Shown here: positions 63,602 through 64,000 of the stretch, piece by piece
How the letters are laid out: each line of letters begins with the position of its first letter
Position numbering within the stretch: the first letter of the stretch is position 1
Assembly: GCF_009789535.1 (NCBI RefSeq)
Contig: NZ_WSUT01000005.1
Span: forward strand, 2,045,501 to 2,109,500
DNA from: Sphingomonas carotinifaciens
Lineage (GTDB): Bacteria; Pseudomonadota; Alphaproteobacteria; Sphingomonadales; Sphingomonadaceae
Length of the DNA: 64,000 nucleotides
Reading direction: 5' to 3'
Program-made: the position numbers and the translations under genes
Notes under the pieces: generated by a model
Told to the model about the DNA's origin: nothing
Database searches by the model: none
What the model saw: only the letters and a program-made list of their open reading frames with translations

Positions 63602-64000
63602 ATGGCTATTCTTCCCATCGTCGAAGTTCCCGATCCGCGCCTGCGCCTCGTCTCCAAGCCTGTTGAGACGATAGACGACGATGTGCGCGCCTTCGTCGCA
63701 GACTTGTACGACACGATGTATGACGCGCGCGGCATCGGGCTGGCGGCGATCCAGGTCGGTGTCGACAAGCGCATCCTGGTCATCGACCTGCAGGACGAAG
63801 AGGATGAGGAAGGCAAGCCGGTCCGCAAGCCGGCCGCCTATATCAACCCTGAGATCCTGTCGGTGTCCGACGAGGTTTCGAGCTACAACGAAGGCTGTCT
63901 GTCGATCCCGGAGCAATATGCCGAGGTGAAGCGCCCCGTTCGCTGCCGCGTCCGCTGGCAGGATGAAAATGGCGCCTCGCACGAGCAGGAGCTGGACGGA
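63602..64000 (+). CDS. def: Peptide deformylase, N-terminal part (runs off the window)
   Basis: The first 133 residues of a deformylase that removes the formyl group from nascent proteins. Motif 1 GIGLAAIQVG (residues 44-53) and motif 2 EGCLSIP with metal ligand C99 are present; motif 3 (HExDH) lies beyond the window. A short acidic insert (QDEEDEEGK, near residues 64-72) separates the first motifs. Opposite-strand fmt is its pathway partner. Confidence 0.94.
   Translation, partial: MAILPIVEVPDPRLRLVSKPVETIDDDVRAFVADLYDTMYDARGIGLAAIQVGVDKRILVIDLQDEEDEEGKPVRKPAAYINPEILSVSDEVSSYNEGCLSIPEQYAEVKRPVRCRVRWQDENGASHEQELDG

Overview
This 64 kb window looks like a core chromosomal segment of a GC-rich alphaproteobacterium, most likely a sphingomonad (Sphingomonadales). 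The indications are a DksA that has lost its zinc cysteines, an RcdA-type DUF1465 protein and a CckA-type hybrid kinase (both parts of the CtrA cell-cycle circuit), a bamA-skp-fabZ cluster with no lpxD or lpxA, CC_0125-like lipoproteins, and small intergenic palindromes of a kind I associate with sphingomonads. No phage, transposase, integrase, CRISPR array or recognisable defence locus is present. I did not find a clearly new multi-gene system.

Layout. 1-12 kb: 3' end of addA, trxA, argJ (-), a TonB-like protein, secA, small envelope proteins, tRNA-Asn (-), the coupled pair moaA-nadK (-), and a GGDEF/EAL protein with an overlapping SnoaL-like gene. 12-24 kb: mfd and sdhE (-) facing recG (+), a PilZ gene, tyrS, and a serS-surE-nlpD-like operon (-). 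24-35 kb, the most accessory part: a host-attachment-family protein, a Ser/Gly/Thr repeat protein with a PEP-CTERM-like tail, dksA, a second PilZ gene, a divergent DUF465 pair, rcdA, a zinc alcohol dehydrogenase, a nitronate monooxygenase, an M1 aminopeptidase and a tadE-tadE-tadG trio. 35.5-45 kb: pyrH-frr-uppS-cdsA-dxr-rseP-bamA-skp-fabZ, then rpmE. 45-64 kb: a NYN/LOTUS protein, greB, a lytic transglycosylase, dapA, smpB, DUF2062, an M13 peptidase, cckA with a receiver protein, ilvD, a bifunctional NAD(P)HX repair enzyme, a RumA-type methyltransferase, fmt-truA (-), recR and the 5' part of def.

How it works together. The 35.5-44.6 kb block is one tightly packed, translationally coupled operon linking nucleotide supply, ribosome recycling, isoprenoid and phospholipid synthesis and outer-membrane biogenesis. 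Many of its junctions are 1-4 nt overlaps with GTG or TTG starts. DNA repair (addA, mfd, recG, recR), translation (tRNA-Asn, tyrS, serS, smpB, fmt, def, truA, frr, rpmE) and cell-cycle/c-di-GMP functions (EAL, two PilZ, rcdA, cckA) are well represented.

The main points for a second look are a dispersed palindromic repeat, one copy of which lies in frame inside the NAD(P)HX repair gene; other intergenic palindromes; the missing lpx genes; the repeat-rich surface protein; and a possible structured leader upstream of dksA.
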